This document shows, piece after piece, positions 27,501-34,887 of a stretch of DNA of 38,514 nt. Numbering within the stretch: position 1 is the first letter of the stretch; the number at the start of each line of letters is the position of its first letter. The translations under genes and the position numbers were made by a program. The notes under the pieces are model-generated. The model was not told where the DNA came from. It worked only from the letters and a program-made list of their open reading frames with translations, and made no database searches. Source of the stretch: an uncultured Eubacteriales bacterium (GTDB lineage Bacteria; Bacillota; Clostridia; Christensenellales; Aristaeellaceae); assembly GCA_902793325.1 (NCBI GenBank), contig CADBCY010000031.1, positions 1 to 38,514 on the forward strand, in the 5' to 3' direction.

Positions 27501-30500
27501 TTCTCCGTCTTTGCCTTCGCCAAGGCGAATTACATCGACGCGCTCAACAACAATTCCTTCGCCATCGTGCGGGACAACGGTAAGGACCTGGTCGCGGTCT
27601 GCGGCGCGGTTCACCCCGATTCCGACAACCGGCTGCAGGGCCAGTTCGTCAACGTGCTGCAGCCGGGCGAGCTGACGCCGGTCACCGCCGCGAACGGCAA
27701 CGAGGTGGCGGAGGCGGACATCACCGTCTGGACGTTCCGGCACGTGCGCGACAATATCTACTATATTAAAACCGACGCCGACGCGGGCACGCGGTACATG
27801 TACCTGACGCCCTCCGGCCTGACGTTGAGCGAGGATCCCTGCGAGATCGAGGTCTACCCCATCGGCAATAAGGGCAACCTGAGCGACTTCGTCCGGCTGC
27901 GCTGCGCGGACAACACCCGGTACATGATCAACCTCAAAAACGGCAACCCGGACGGCGGTTTCCAGGCCTCCACCGCGACGGACGCGAACTCCTCGTTCGC
28001 GCTGTACAGCTCCGTGGACAACATGGATCACCCGGAGCAGCGGGCGAAGAAGCTGTCCGCATCCGAGCTCGTCAGCGGCAGGTCCTACTTCATCTACCAG
28101 CGCGTCTACAACGACCGCATCGACGCCTACGAGTACTACGTGGTCGCCGGCGACGGCAGCCTGGTCTACGCCTTCGACGACGGCGACATCATCAACTTCC
28201 GCACGGACGCCTCCACGACCTGGCAGTTCATCGAATACTGCGACGAGCAAACCGGCAAGCCGACCGGCGAATACGACTTCTACAACGCGGTCAACAGGAC
28301 GTACCTCGCGCCGCAGACCGGCGGCGCGCTCGCCGACGAAGCGCGCGGCGTGCTGATGCCCGGCAGGAAACAGGGCGAGTACAGCTCCGCCATCATCGGC
28401 CGGAGCGACGCCGACAACGCCTACAGGGAGCTGCGCCTCGACGTGCAGGACGGCAAGCTGGTCCGCGGCGAGGATACGGGCAAGTCGCTCTTCCTGTTCG
28501 CCGAACCGACGGAGCTCGAGTTGGGCCGGCTCAACACGGTCAAGACGGTGAACAGCGCCGCCGCGGGCATTACCATCGAGATGTACGACTTCCCGGACCG
28601 CCTCATGATGGACCTCTACGACGACAACAACTGGTACAAAGACGGCAAGTTCAAGCAGGGCCTGCTGAAGCCGGTACTGGGCGAGGACAAGCTGCCCGTC
28701 TCGCACACGGGCACGTCCCTCTCCGGGCTCTATAACGACGAGTACTTCGTCGGCAATGCGAACCACCTGTTCCTCAAGAGCATCTACGACGGCACGGGCT
28801 ATTACGAATACAACTGCTTCAACAACTTCGCGGAGTACGACGTCGGCTCCGGCAACTTCACCGTCTACGACGCCATGGGCGTCCCGAGGAACGGCCAGGG
28901 CGGTTCCGTGTCCTCGTTCTACCGCGGCAACTTCCTGCCCTACAACCACATCGATCCCTCGCGCCCGGCCACCAACACCCGCCTGTACGATTCGCTGTAC
29001 GGCTGGGTCTCCCTGGAGAACCCGATCTTCAAGGACACGATGTACCTGATGCAGGAGGAAGTGGACTACTACTTCGGCACCATCGTCAAGGCCAACTTCC
29101 TCCAGGCGAAGGACGGCCTGGACGAGAACAAGGCGCCCATCGTCTATGAGTTCATGGGCGACGACGACCTGTGGGTGTTCATCGACGACGTGCTGGTGCT
29201 CGACCTTGGCGGCATCCACGGCACCATCTCCGGCGACATCAACTTCAAGACCGGCAAGGTGAACGCCGGCGGCCAGACCACCACGATCCGCGAGTGCTTC
29301 AAGAAGGCCAATCTCTTCCCGGACGGCACGCCCTGGGACGACGCCCTCGTCGGCGAGTACTTCAAGGGAGACACCTTCGTCGACTACTCCAGCCACAGCT
29401 TCAGGATGTTCTACCAGGAGCGCGGCGCGACCGCGTCCACGCTGAAGGTCCGCTTCAACCTGCCCGTGGTGAAGCGCGGCTCCTTCGCCGCCGAGAAGCG
29501 GCTCACCGGCACCGACCAGGGCGCCTACGCCAACGTGAGCTTCGCCTACCAGGCCTTCGTGAAGATCGACGGGGCGGACGTTCCCCTGTACCCGGGCCTC
29601 ATACTGTCCGTCGACGGGCAGGTCGTCGATCCGGAGCACGCCACGGCAGAGCAGAAGGCCAACGCCGTCCGCGTAGTCTACGAGAATACCGACGAGGACG
29701 TGCCGTTCAAGGACAAGGCCAGGATCGGCGACAACGAGTATACGAACGTATTCGAGCTGAAGCCCACGCAGGCCGCGGTGTTCTCGGGCCTCCCCGAGGG
29801 CGTGCCCTACTACGTGCAGGAGATCAACGTCAGCGGCGAATACTACGATTCCGTCATCATCAACGAGGCGGACCTCGGCAGCGAGCAGGACATCTCCGAG
29901 GATGAAACCGTCACCGCCGTCAGCACCGCCAAGACTATCCTGCAGCGGCAGCGCCTGGTGTTCTCCAACCACTGCTCGTCGGCAAACCAGCGCGACCTGC
30001 GCATCACCAAGCGCGTCGAGAACCCGCAGGACGACGGCGCGACGTTCGCGTTCCGCGTGCTCCTGGAGGGCAACGAAGGCCGGCTGATCCCCTACAGCCG
30101 CGGCGACTACTACGTGGTCAGGCCCGTCGAAACGGACGGCGGCACGGAAGAGCACTACTTCACCACCGTGGACGGCGTGCTGACCGACGGCGGCAAGGAT
30201 CCCGTGAAGTGCGGCCAGTCCGGCGAGTCCGGCGTCATCGCCGGCATTCCCGACGGCTACACCGTCGTCATCCGCGGCCTGCTGTCCGGCGTGAATTTCC
30301 GCGTGGACGAGATCCGCAACCCCGCCGGCTACCTCATGGTGTCCAACGAAACGGTCGAGGGCACCTGCGAAGCGCCGACCCTTGAAGGCGCGGCGGGCAG
30401 GCTCATGCTGCGCACGGACGCCGAAGTGATCGTCACCAACCGCGTCTACAGCACCATCGTCGCCGACAAGGTCTGGCAGAGCGGGGATGCAGTGCAAAAG

Positions 30501-31334
30501 CACGGCGACCTCCTGCTCGCGCTGTTCCGCCGCGAGGGCGACGCGCTCGTGCCGGCGGAGAAGGGCGAGGTGCTGAAGTCGGACGCCGTGCAGACCGTCG
30601 CCGCGCCGGACACGCAGGCGATCTGGTACCTGGATCTGCCGGAGGACGGCACGCTTGAAGACTACGTCGTGCGCGAGGTGCGCGTGGACGGCGATACCGT
30701 CGCGCCGGTCGAAGCGGGCGAGACCATCGCCGTGCGCAGCGAGATCGCCGCGGGCACAGAGGCGAGCGAGACGTTCGTCTACGTCGTTTCCTATGAAGCG
30801 GGCAGCGTGGAGAGCGTACCGGAGAGCGCGATCACCACGCGCACGGACACCGTGACCAACGCGCTCCCGCACGTCTCCTGGCGGAAGGTGGACGCCGATG
30901 ACGGTCGCTTCCTGGCCGGCGCGGTGTTCGACCTCTACCGCGTGACGGACGGCGAGCCGGCGGATACGCCGCTGCTCGCGGGGCTGACCTCCGGAAACGA
31001 CGGCCTGCTGCGCGACGCGGACGGTGCCTCGGACTTCCTGCTCCCGGCCGGCGACTACTGGCTGGTGGAGGTGCACGCGCCCGACGGCTATGAGCTCCCC
31101 GACGACCCCGTGGCGTTCACGTTCTCCGACGCCGGCGTCATCCGCGGCGACGAGACCTTCGCCTATGATCCGGACAGCGGGCTGTTCGCCGTGACCCTCA
31201 CCAACGTCGCCAAGCCCACGCTCCCCGATACCGGCGGCCTCGGGACCGGCGTCTTTACCGCCCTCGGCCTGCTGCTGCTCGCCGGCGCGTACATGCTGTT
31301 CGCCGCCGATCGCAGGCGGAAGGAGGGCCTGTAA
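24528..31334 (+). CDS. giant LPDTG-anchored surface adhesin with Ser-Asp-x-Pro repeats, fibro-slime domain and Cna-B-like domains
   Basis: 2268 residues from ATG 24528 (AGAGAGGAATG upstream), chosen because it places a long signal peptide at the N-terminus (KRTLALLFCLAVAVSPAG). In order: two CxxxxHxHxxxCY motifs (55-67, 75-87); a beta-rich repeat unit (about 133-220); 24 units of S-D-x-P (244-339); more copies of the unit (about 372-462, 472-555, 760-850); beta-trefoil-like regions (about 1005-1340); a fibro-slime/PA14-like domain (about 1347-1651, with GDDDLWVFIDDVLVLDLGG); three or four Cna-B-like domains (about 1652-2230; WRKVDADD and WLVEVHAPDGYEL suggest Lys-Glu isopeptide bonds). Then LPDTG at 2232-2236, a membrane helix and a RRRKEGL tail: the sortase signal. 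Likely binds host, diet or partner-cell surfaces. No sortase gene is in the window. Monocistronic, with its own promoter and terminator. Confidence 0.93.
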   Translation: MKTLFERIATGRLRQSGVLKRTLALLFCLAVAVSPAGHLGLASEIAAETVSSPSCGMPSHRHSEACYDDRNLLVCAQEEHDHADDCYESVDTGSAIDRPVDEPDEKSETLEDFEIGAATAGDATSKPGDNTRIKAVYELGGERLVRLSQILKDTGLPVRIKSVTSVEQARDPKGTGDKIAIKPLDHDYAISVPSGFTRAKLAVTAGEDRWIITLKGGNFTNCVAGEPEGASMEGDPTEPGATTSDTPSDDPSDYPSDDPSDDPSDDPSDDPSDDPSDDPSDDPSDDPSDDPSDDPSDDPSDDPSDDPSDDPSDDPSDDPSDDPSDDPSDDPSDDPSDNPSGDVIEAIVDNPDELPGEVSSDEPVEVIAEDPVARYAATINTAGLEAPYSLRALMLAAAETAGADATEPGDPAGWKIEYDAACLAIEAVDGDYTVTPLEGFESAAITVDDGIAVYEITLTSMAEAESAPIVPEVFTEEYDLSATPLPLSLREMVNRARPEAADDATEAAWTLEYDAALLSIDGDAVMPIDDIDRTVLTVHIGDETYKFTLLNYAGDIPALKLDIAVIEPADERLTLPGSAAGNADMLSGADAQAEWADVQAWLRDRSASPSEDVAEANAKKAPAARLRKAAVRGEEEIAETNAVGGETDAAEDSDRGTAEAPTVRSRMELRAFDIALENVDPDEYEDGFRVTVTLPSPVLGRDFHLYHIHRDGAGQKEISEILPGDGFALECGNAVGDMTSVTGFRFITDRFSSFILAYTVDFEFRGYAYTLEGGGALLLSELFSALEIHENAADAVRVSFSDPSLLRAEPVQDDADALCDWKLISLQPFTTEEVLTVVLSDGRKICIQVTDAQIKAQVLTAEGETYEITVTYDEDAGIPDDAELIAVEAEADSEAYQAAVDGAVRALSGAGGVASVDQARVFDISIAYNGERIEPLTPVQVQVDYVDAVSLRSDDRFRVVHFAQDGTQVLTPTIADAAEDEVSSFSFEAESFSVFAFAKANYIDALNNNSFAIVRDNGKDLVAVCGAVHPDSDNRLQGQFVNVLQPGELTPVTAANGNEVAEADITVWTFRHVRDNIYYIKTDADAGTRYMYLTPSGLTLSEDPCEIEVYPIGNKGNLSDFVRLRCADNTRYMINLKNGNPDGGFQASTATDANSSFALYSSVDNMDHPEQRAKKLSASELVSGRSYFIYQRVYNDRIDAYEYYVVAGDGSLVYAFDDGDIINFRTDASTTWQFIEYCDEQTGKPTGEYDFYNAVNRTYLAPQTGGALADEARGVLMPGRKQGEYSSAIIGRSDADNAYRELRLDVQDGKLVRGEDTGKSLFLFAEPTELELGRLNTVKTVNSAAAGITIEMYDFPDRLMMDLYDDNNWYKDGKFKQGLLKPVLGEDKLPVSHTGTSLSGLYNDEYFVGNANHLFLKSIYDGTGYYEYNCFNNFAEYDVGSGNFTVYDAMGVPRNGQGGSVSSFYRGNFLPYNHIDPSRPATNTRLYDSLYGWVSLENPIFKDTMYLMQEEVDYYFGTIVKANFLQAKDGLDENKAPIVYEFMGDDDLWVFIDDVLVLDLGGIHGTISGDINFKTGKVNAGGQTTTIRECFKKANLFPDGTPWDDALVGEYFKGDTFVDYSSHSFRMFYQERGATASTLKVRFNLPVVKRGSFAAEKRLTGTDQGAYANVSFAYQAFVKIDGADVPLYPGLILSVDGQVVDPEHATAEQKANAVRVVYENTDEDVPFKDKARIGDNEYTNVFELKPTQAAVFSGLPEGVPYYVQEINVSGEYYDSVIINEADLGSEQDISEDETVTAVSTAKTILQRQRLVFSNHCSSANQRDLRITKRVENPQDDGATFAFRVLLEGNEGRLIPYSRGDYYVVRPVETDGGTEEHYFTTVDGVLTDGGKDPVKCGQSGESGVIAGIPDGYTVVIRGLLSGVNFRVDEIRNPAGYLMVSNETVEGTCEAPTLEGAAGRLMLRTDAEVIVTNRVYSTIVADKVWQSGDAVQKHGDLLLALFRREGDALVPAEKGEVLKSDAVQTVAAPDTQAIWYLDLPEDGTLEDYVVREVRVDGDTVAPVEAGETIAVRSEIAAGTEASETFVYVVSYEAGSVESVPESAITTRTDTVTNALPHVSWRKVDADDGRFLAGAVFDLYRVTDGEPADTPLLAGLTSGNDGLLRDADGASDFLLPAGDYWLVEVHAPDGYELPDDPVAFTFSDAGVIRGDETFAYDPDSGLFAVTLTNVAKPTLPDTGGLGTGVFTALGLLLLAGAYMLFAADRRRKEGL
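25257..25544 (+). repeat. 24 tandem 12-bp units coding for Ser-Asp-x-Pro
   Basis: Twenty-four in-frame 12-bp units inside the adhesin gene; x is Asp in 21, and Thr, Tyr or Asn in the first, third and last. Synonymous changes (tcc/tct/tcg, gac/gat) separate the units, so the array is not freshly expanded. Change of copy number would keep the frame. Confidence 0.95.
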
Positions 31335-31351
31335 ACGCCCGCCGCCCCATG

Positions 31352-31385
31352 CGCCCCGCCCGTCGTTCACCGCGACGGCGGGGCG
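31352..31385 (+). terminator. intrinsic terminator after the adhesin gene
   Basis: CGCCCCGCC-c-GTCG pairs with CGACGGCGGGGCG (one bulged C), followed by tcgctttgt, 17 bases after the stop. Confidence 0.82.
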
Positions 31386-31433
31386 TCGCTTTGTCCGCCG
31401 GACGCGCCCGACGCTTCTTTCACGCGCCCGCGC

Positions 31434-31463
31434 TTGACAACACGGCCCTCCATTGGCTATAGT
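31434..31463 (+). promoter_or_regulatory. sigma-70 promoter for the C_GCAxxG-TPR-DUF4037 genes
   Basis: TTGACA (31434-31439), 18-base spacer, TATAGT (31458-31463), 33 bases before the first ATG. Confidence 0.78.
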
Positions 31464-31496
31464 GGTAGCGTGACGGTTACAAAGGAGGGTTTTCTT

Positions 31497-31883
31497 ATGG
31501 AGAGACGGGAACGCGCGGTGGCGCTGAAGCGCGGCGGGCGCAACTGCTGCCAGGCGGTGCTCGCGGCCTGCGCGGACATGCTGGACCTGCCCGAGTCGAC
31601 GCTGGACCGCCTGGGCGCGGCCTTCGGCGGCGGCATGGCCACGACGGAGGCCACCTGCGGCGCGCTGTGCGGGGCGCAGATGGCGCTCGGGCTGCTGGAA
31701 TACCAGGGGCGGCCCATCCCCGGTGCGGCGCGGGGCGTGCTCCAGGCGTTCCGGGCGCAGGCCGGCGCGACCCAGTGCCGCCAGCTCAAGGGCGTGGACA
31801 CCGGGAAGGTGCTGTGCTCCTGCGACGACTGCGTGCGCTTCGCCGTGGACGCGCTGGAGGCCGCGCGGGGCGGGCAGCGGTAA
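31497..31883 (+). CDS. C_GCAxxG_C_C family redox-type protein
   Basis: 128 residues from ATG 31497 (AAAGGAGG upstream). Conserved cysteines: Cys17/18 (NCCQAVL), Cys54 and Cys58 (CGALCGAQMALGLL, the CGxxxGA core), Cys94 (QCRQLKG), Cys107, Cys109 and Cys112 (CSCDDCVRFA). Members are small anaerobe proteins thought to be redox-active or metal-binding; no reaction is established to my knowledge. First gene of the run that continues with the TPR protein 31 bases later. Confidence 0.9.
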   Translation: MERRERAVALKRGGRNCCQAVLAACADMLDLPESTLDRLGAAFGGGMATTEATCGALCGAQMALGLLEYQGRPIPGAARGVLQAFRAQAGATQCRQLKGVDTGKVLCSCDDCVRFAVDALEAARGGQR

Positions 31884-31914
31884 TCCCATCCCGATCAGGA
31901 AGGAGGCGCGGCGC

Positions 31915-32718
31915 GTGAACGGAAGCATCAACCGCTTCGACGAGCTGCCGGAGGGCATGGAGAGCATCCGGCCCGTCCCCCAGCAGCGGATCATCGCCCG
32001 CATGGACGAGTACATGAGCCGCCGGGACTACGCCGGCGCGGAGCGGCACCTGCTCTATTGGCTGGAGGAAGCGCGGCTGGGCCACGACCGGCGGGGCGAA
32101 CTCATGCTGCGCAACGAGCTGGTGGGCCACTACCGCAAGACCGGGGACCGGGACAGGGCGCTCGAACAGGTGGACGCGGCGCTGGCGCTGCTGGAAAAGC
32201 TGGACTTCGGCAACACCCTCAGCGCGGGCACGACCTACGTCAATTCGGCCACGGCCCTGTGCGCCTTCGGCCAGTACGAGCGCGCGCTGGCGCTGTTCCG
32301 CTGCGCGCGGAGCCTGTACGAGGGCAGCGCACTCACCGGGCCGGAGCTGCTGGGCGGGCTGTACAACAACATGGCGCTGGCCTGCGCGGCGCTGGAGCGC
32401 TGGGACGAGGCGCGCGGCCTGTACGACCTGGCCATGGCGCAGATGGGAAAGCTGCCCGCCGGGGCGCTGGAGCAGGCCATCACGTGCCTGAACCTCGCCA
32501 ACCTCGCGGAGGCCCGGGACGGCATGGAGGCCGCCGAGGCGGAGATCTACGCGCTCCTCGACCGCGCGGCCGCGCTGCTCGCGACGCCCTCCCTCCCCCA
32601 CGACGGCTACTACGCCTTCGTGTGCGAAAAGTGCGCCCCCACATTCGACTACTATGGCTGGTTCGCGCAGGCGGAACAGCTTCGGACGGAGGCCGCGGAC
32701 ATCTATGAACGGCCTTGA
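31915..32718 (+). CDS. tetratricopeptide-repeat protein, partner of DUF4037 gene
   Basis: 267 residues from a GTG at 31915 (AAGGAGG upstream). All-helical; several TPR-like units are visible (ELVGHYRKTGDRDRALEQVD, ATALCAFGQYERALALFRCA, NNMALACAALERWDEARGLY, CLNLANLAEARDGMEAAEAE). No catalytic motif or signal peptide; a cytoplasmic protein-protein scaffold. Its stop overlaps the next start by 14 bases, which implies stoichiometric production with the DUF4037 protein and probably a complex (inference). Confidence 0.85.
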   Translation: MNGSINRFDELPEGMESIRPVPQQRIIARMDEYMSRRDYAGAERHLLYWLEEARLGHDRRGELMLRNELVGHYRKTGDRDRALEQVDAALALLEKLDFGNTLSAGTTYVNSATALCAFGQYERALALFRCARSLYEGSALTGPELLGGLYNNMALACAALERWDEARGLYDLAMAQMGKLPAGALEQAITCLNLANLAEARDGMEAAEAEIYALLDRAAALLATPSLPHDGYYAFVCEKCAPTFDYYGWFAQAEQLRTEAADIYERP

Positions 32719-33646
32719 GTTGGCCCGCGCCTACTTTGACGCCTTCGGCATGCCCATGCTGCGGGAACAGTTCCCGGAGCTGCTGCCCCACGTGGCCGCG
32801 GGGCTGTTCGGCAGCGGTTCGGAGTGCTTCGGCTTCGACGACGAGATCTCCCGCGACCACGACTTCGAGCCGGGCTTCTGCCTGCTGCTGCCCGGCGAGG
32901 ACGTCGTGGATCGCCGCGCCGCCTTCCTGCTGGAGCGCGCCTACGCGAAGCTCCCCCGGGAATTCATGGGGCTCCGGCGCGGGCTGATGGCCCCGGCGGG
33001 CGGGCCGCGCCGCGGCGTGCTGCGGGCGGCGGAGTTCTTCCTGGACAAGGTCGGGTCCGGGGACGGCGTGCTGACGCTCGGCCAGTGGCTCTCCCTCCCC
33101 GCCCACGCGCTGGCGGAGGCGGTCAACGGCGCGGTGTTCTACGACGGCAGCGGCGCGGTGACGGCCGTGCGCGCGCGGCTGGCCGCCTATCCCGAGGACG
33201 TGCGGCGCAAGAAGCTGGCGGGGCACATGATGCTGATGGCCCAGTCCGGGCAGTACAACTACGCCCGCTGCCTGGCCCACGGCGAGACCGGCGCGGCCCA
33301 GCTCGCCGCCGTCGAGTTCGCCCGCCACGCCATGGCGGCGGTGTTCCTGCTGAACGGCGTCTACCAGCCCTACTACAAGTGGGCTTTCCGGGCGATGCGC
33401 GGGCTGCCCCGGCTCGCGCTGCTGGCGGAGCTGCTGGAGTACCTGCTGACCACCGACAACGACGGCGCGCTGGCCGCGGCCAAGGCGGACGTGATGGCGG
33501 GCATGGCGGCGGACATCATCGGCGAAGTGACCGCGCAGGGCCTCTCCCGGGCGACGTGCGGCGAGCTGGAGGGCCACGCCCGGTCCGTCAACGACGGCAT
33601 CGCCGACCCGCGGCTGCGCAACATGAACCTGCTGGCCGCGGTGTAA
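32705..33646 (+). CDS. DUF4037 protein, nucleotidyltransferase-like
   Basis: 313 residues from ATG 32705 (GGAGG 11 bases upstream, inside the TPR gene). The N-terminus carries a polymerase-beta-type nucleotidyltransferase signature: GLFGSGSE (Gly-Ser, 36-39) followed by Asp51-His-Asp53 (SRDHDFEPGF), the two metal-binding aspartates. The C-terminal half is helical (KLAGHMMLMAQSGQYNYARC, EFARHAMAAVFLLNGVYQPY) and resembles the helical bundles attached to such enzymes. Possible roles are nucleotide transfer to a small molecule, RNA or protein; nothing here decides which. Confidence 0.85.
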   Translation: MNGLELARAYFDAFGMPMLREQFPELLPHVAAGLFGSGSECFGFDDEISRDHDFEPGFCLLLPGEDVVDRRAAFLLERAYAKLPREFMGLRRGLMAPAGGPRRGVLRAAEFFLDKVGSGDGVLTLGQWLSLPAHALAEAVNGAVFYDGSGAVTAVRARLAAYPEDVRRKKLAGHMMLMAQSGQYNYARCLAHGETGAAQLAAVEFARHAMAAVFLLNGVYQPYYKWAFRAMRGLPRLALLAELLEYLLTTDNDGALAAAKADVMAGMAADIIGEVTAQGLSRATCGELEGHARSVNDGIADPRLRNMNLLAAV

Positions 33647-33778
33647 TCCCGTTCCCGGCGAACGCGCGGCAGGAGGCCGGACGGACGCTCTTCTTCTGGA
33701 AAGGGCCGGAAAGCGCGCCGGCAGGCGGTATGGATCGATTGGAGAAGCACACAGACCATCGCGAGGAGGAACCCGCTC

Positions 33779-34471
33779 ATGATGCTCCACGGACTGCAAA
33801 AGATGACCCTGCTGGACTTTCCCGGGCGCGTGGCGTGCACGGTGTTCCTGGGCGGCTGCGACTTCCGCTGCCCCTTCTGCCACAACTACCAGCTCGCGGA
33901 CGGCAGCGCCGCGCCGGTGCTGGACGACGCCGAGCTGTTCCGCTTCCTGGAGAAGCGCCGCGGGCTGCTGGACGGCGTGGCCGTCACCGGGGGCGAGCCC
34001 TGCCTGCGGCGCGACCTGCCCGAATTCCTGGGCCGGATCAGGGCCATGGGTTTCGCAGTCAAGCTGGACACCAACGGCGCGCACCCGGCGATGCTCCGGC
34101 GTGTGCTGGAGGAGGGACTCGTCGACTACGCGGCCATGGACATCAAGAACAGCCCGGCGAAGTACGCCGTGACCGCGGGGCTGGATGCGTTCGACCCGGC
34201 GCCGGTGGAAGAGAGCGTGCGGCTGCTGATGGAGGGCCGGGTCGACTACGAGTTCCGCACCACCGTGGTGGACGAGCTGCACGAGGCCGCCGACTTCGAG
34301 GCCATCGGCGCCTGGATCGCCGGGGCCAGGCGCTACTTCCTGCAGGTCTTTACCGACCGGGACACCGTGCCGTTCGGCAACCTGCACGCGCCCTCCGCGG
34401 ACCGGCTCCGGACCTACCTGGAAATCGCCCGCAAGTACGTGCCGGACACACACCTGCGCGGCGCGGACTGA
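33779..34471 (+). CDS. nrdG: radical-SAM activating protein for anaerobic ribonucleotide reductase (NrdG-like)
   Basis: 230 residues. The 4Fe-4S motif CDFRCPFCHN uses Cys27, Cys31 and Cys34; VTGGEP binds SAM. The architecture fits the longer NrdG2-type activase (TIGR02495-like), which installs the glycyl radical in NrdD. Two adjacent ATGs; the first (33779) has GAGGAGG at proper spacing. Its reductase follows 416 bases downstream. I see no promoter in the 132 bases before it, so it may be read from the DUF4037 operon. Confidence 0.9.
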   Translation: MMLHGLQKMTLLDFPGRVACTVFLGGCDFRCPFCHNYQLADGSAAPVLDDAELFRFLEKRRGLLDGVAVTGGEPCLRRDLPEFLGRIRAMGFAVKLDTNGAHPAMLRRVLEEGLVDYAAMDIKNSPAKYAVTAGLDAFDPAPVEESVRLLMEGRVDYEFRTTVVDELHEAADFEAIGAWIAGARRYFLQVFTDRDTVPFGNLHAPSADRLRTYLEIARKYVPDTHLRGAD

Positions 34472-34598
34472 TTTCGCCGCAGTTTCTCCTTCATCGCACC
34501 ACACCAGGCGGGTCAAAGGCGCCATTTGCGGCGACATTTGCCAAAATGACAGCCGTTTTCGCCTATCTTGGGGGTGAAATGAGGTTTTCCGCCCAAAA

Positions 34599-34614
34599 CC
34601 ACAATATATTGTGG
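34599..34614. promoter_or_regulatory. distal NrdR-box-like perfect palindrome
   Basis: CCACAATATATTGTGG, a perfect 16-bp palindrome that matches the NrdR consensus aCaCwAtATaTwGtGt at 14 of 16 positions. It is 142 bp upstream of the next box. Confidence 0.65.
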
Positions 34615-34740
34615 CCCGGAAATGCCATGAAAGTATCAAAATCGATCCTTTCGCGGCGAACGCGCGTCCGCGAAGGAAAGACTCGCCCTGATATGACGAG
34701 ATTTTGGCGATGTCACAATAAAGTCACAATCCTCACGCAA

Positions 34741-34756
34741 ACACAATATATGACGT
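34741..34756 (+). promoter_or_regulatory. NrdR box, promoter-proximal pair, first site
   Basis: ACACAATATATGACGT: the left half matches the NrdR consensus fully, the right half partly. It is 32 bp before the second site, the spacing typical of NrdR-box pairs (three helical turns). Confidence 0.72.
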
Positions 34757-34772
34757 TTATTTAATTTGTGAC

Positions 34773-34788
34773 ACACAATATCTAGTTG
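34773..34788 (+). promoter_or_regulatory. NrdR box, promoter-proximal pair, second site
   Basis: ACACAATATCTAGTTG; overlaps the first bases of the nrdD -35, so bound NrdR would block RNA polymerase. Confidence 0.72.
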
Positions 34789-34814
34789 ACATTCCCCGTT
34801 CTTTGTGGTAGGGT
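34786..34814 (+). promoter_or_regulatory. promoter for nrdD
   Basis: TTGACA (34786-34791), 17-base spacer, TAGGGT (34809-34814). Perfect -35, weaker -10, about 74 bases before the start codon. Confidence 0.7.
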
Positions 34815-34887
34815 AGACGTGCTCGGATTTGCTTTTGCGGCATCTGCGCCCACGATATACTCAGATTCCACAGAGGGGGATTTTTTT

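Larger units (their letters stand above)
34472..34887 (+). other. 416-bp regulatory gap before nrdD
   Basis: No gene seen. It contains a perfect NrdR-like palindrome (34599-34614), a TCCTTTCGCGG/CCGCGAAGGA hairpin with one bulge (near 34647-34677), two more NrdR-like boxes and the nrdD promoter. AT-richer than the genes around it. Confidence 0.65.

Noticed and set aside
24351-32015. A 2554-codon open frame on the minus strand opposite the adhesin and beyond
   Set aside because: It mirrors the plus-strand gene (its repeats are the antisense of the SDxP array), has a low-complexity Arg/Val/Gly/His composition, no domain and no ribosome site. Long antisense frames are expected in GC-rich DNA.
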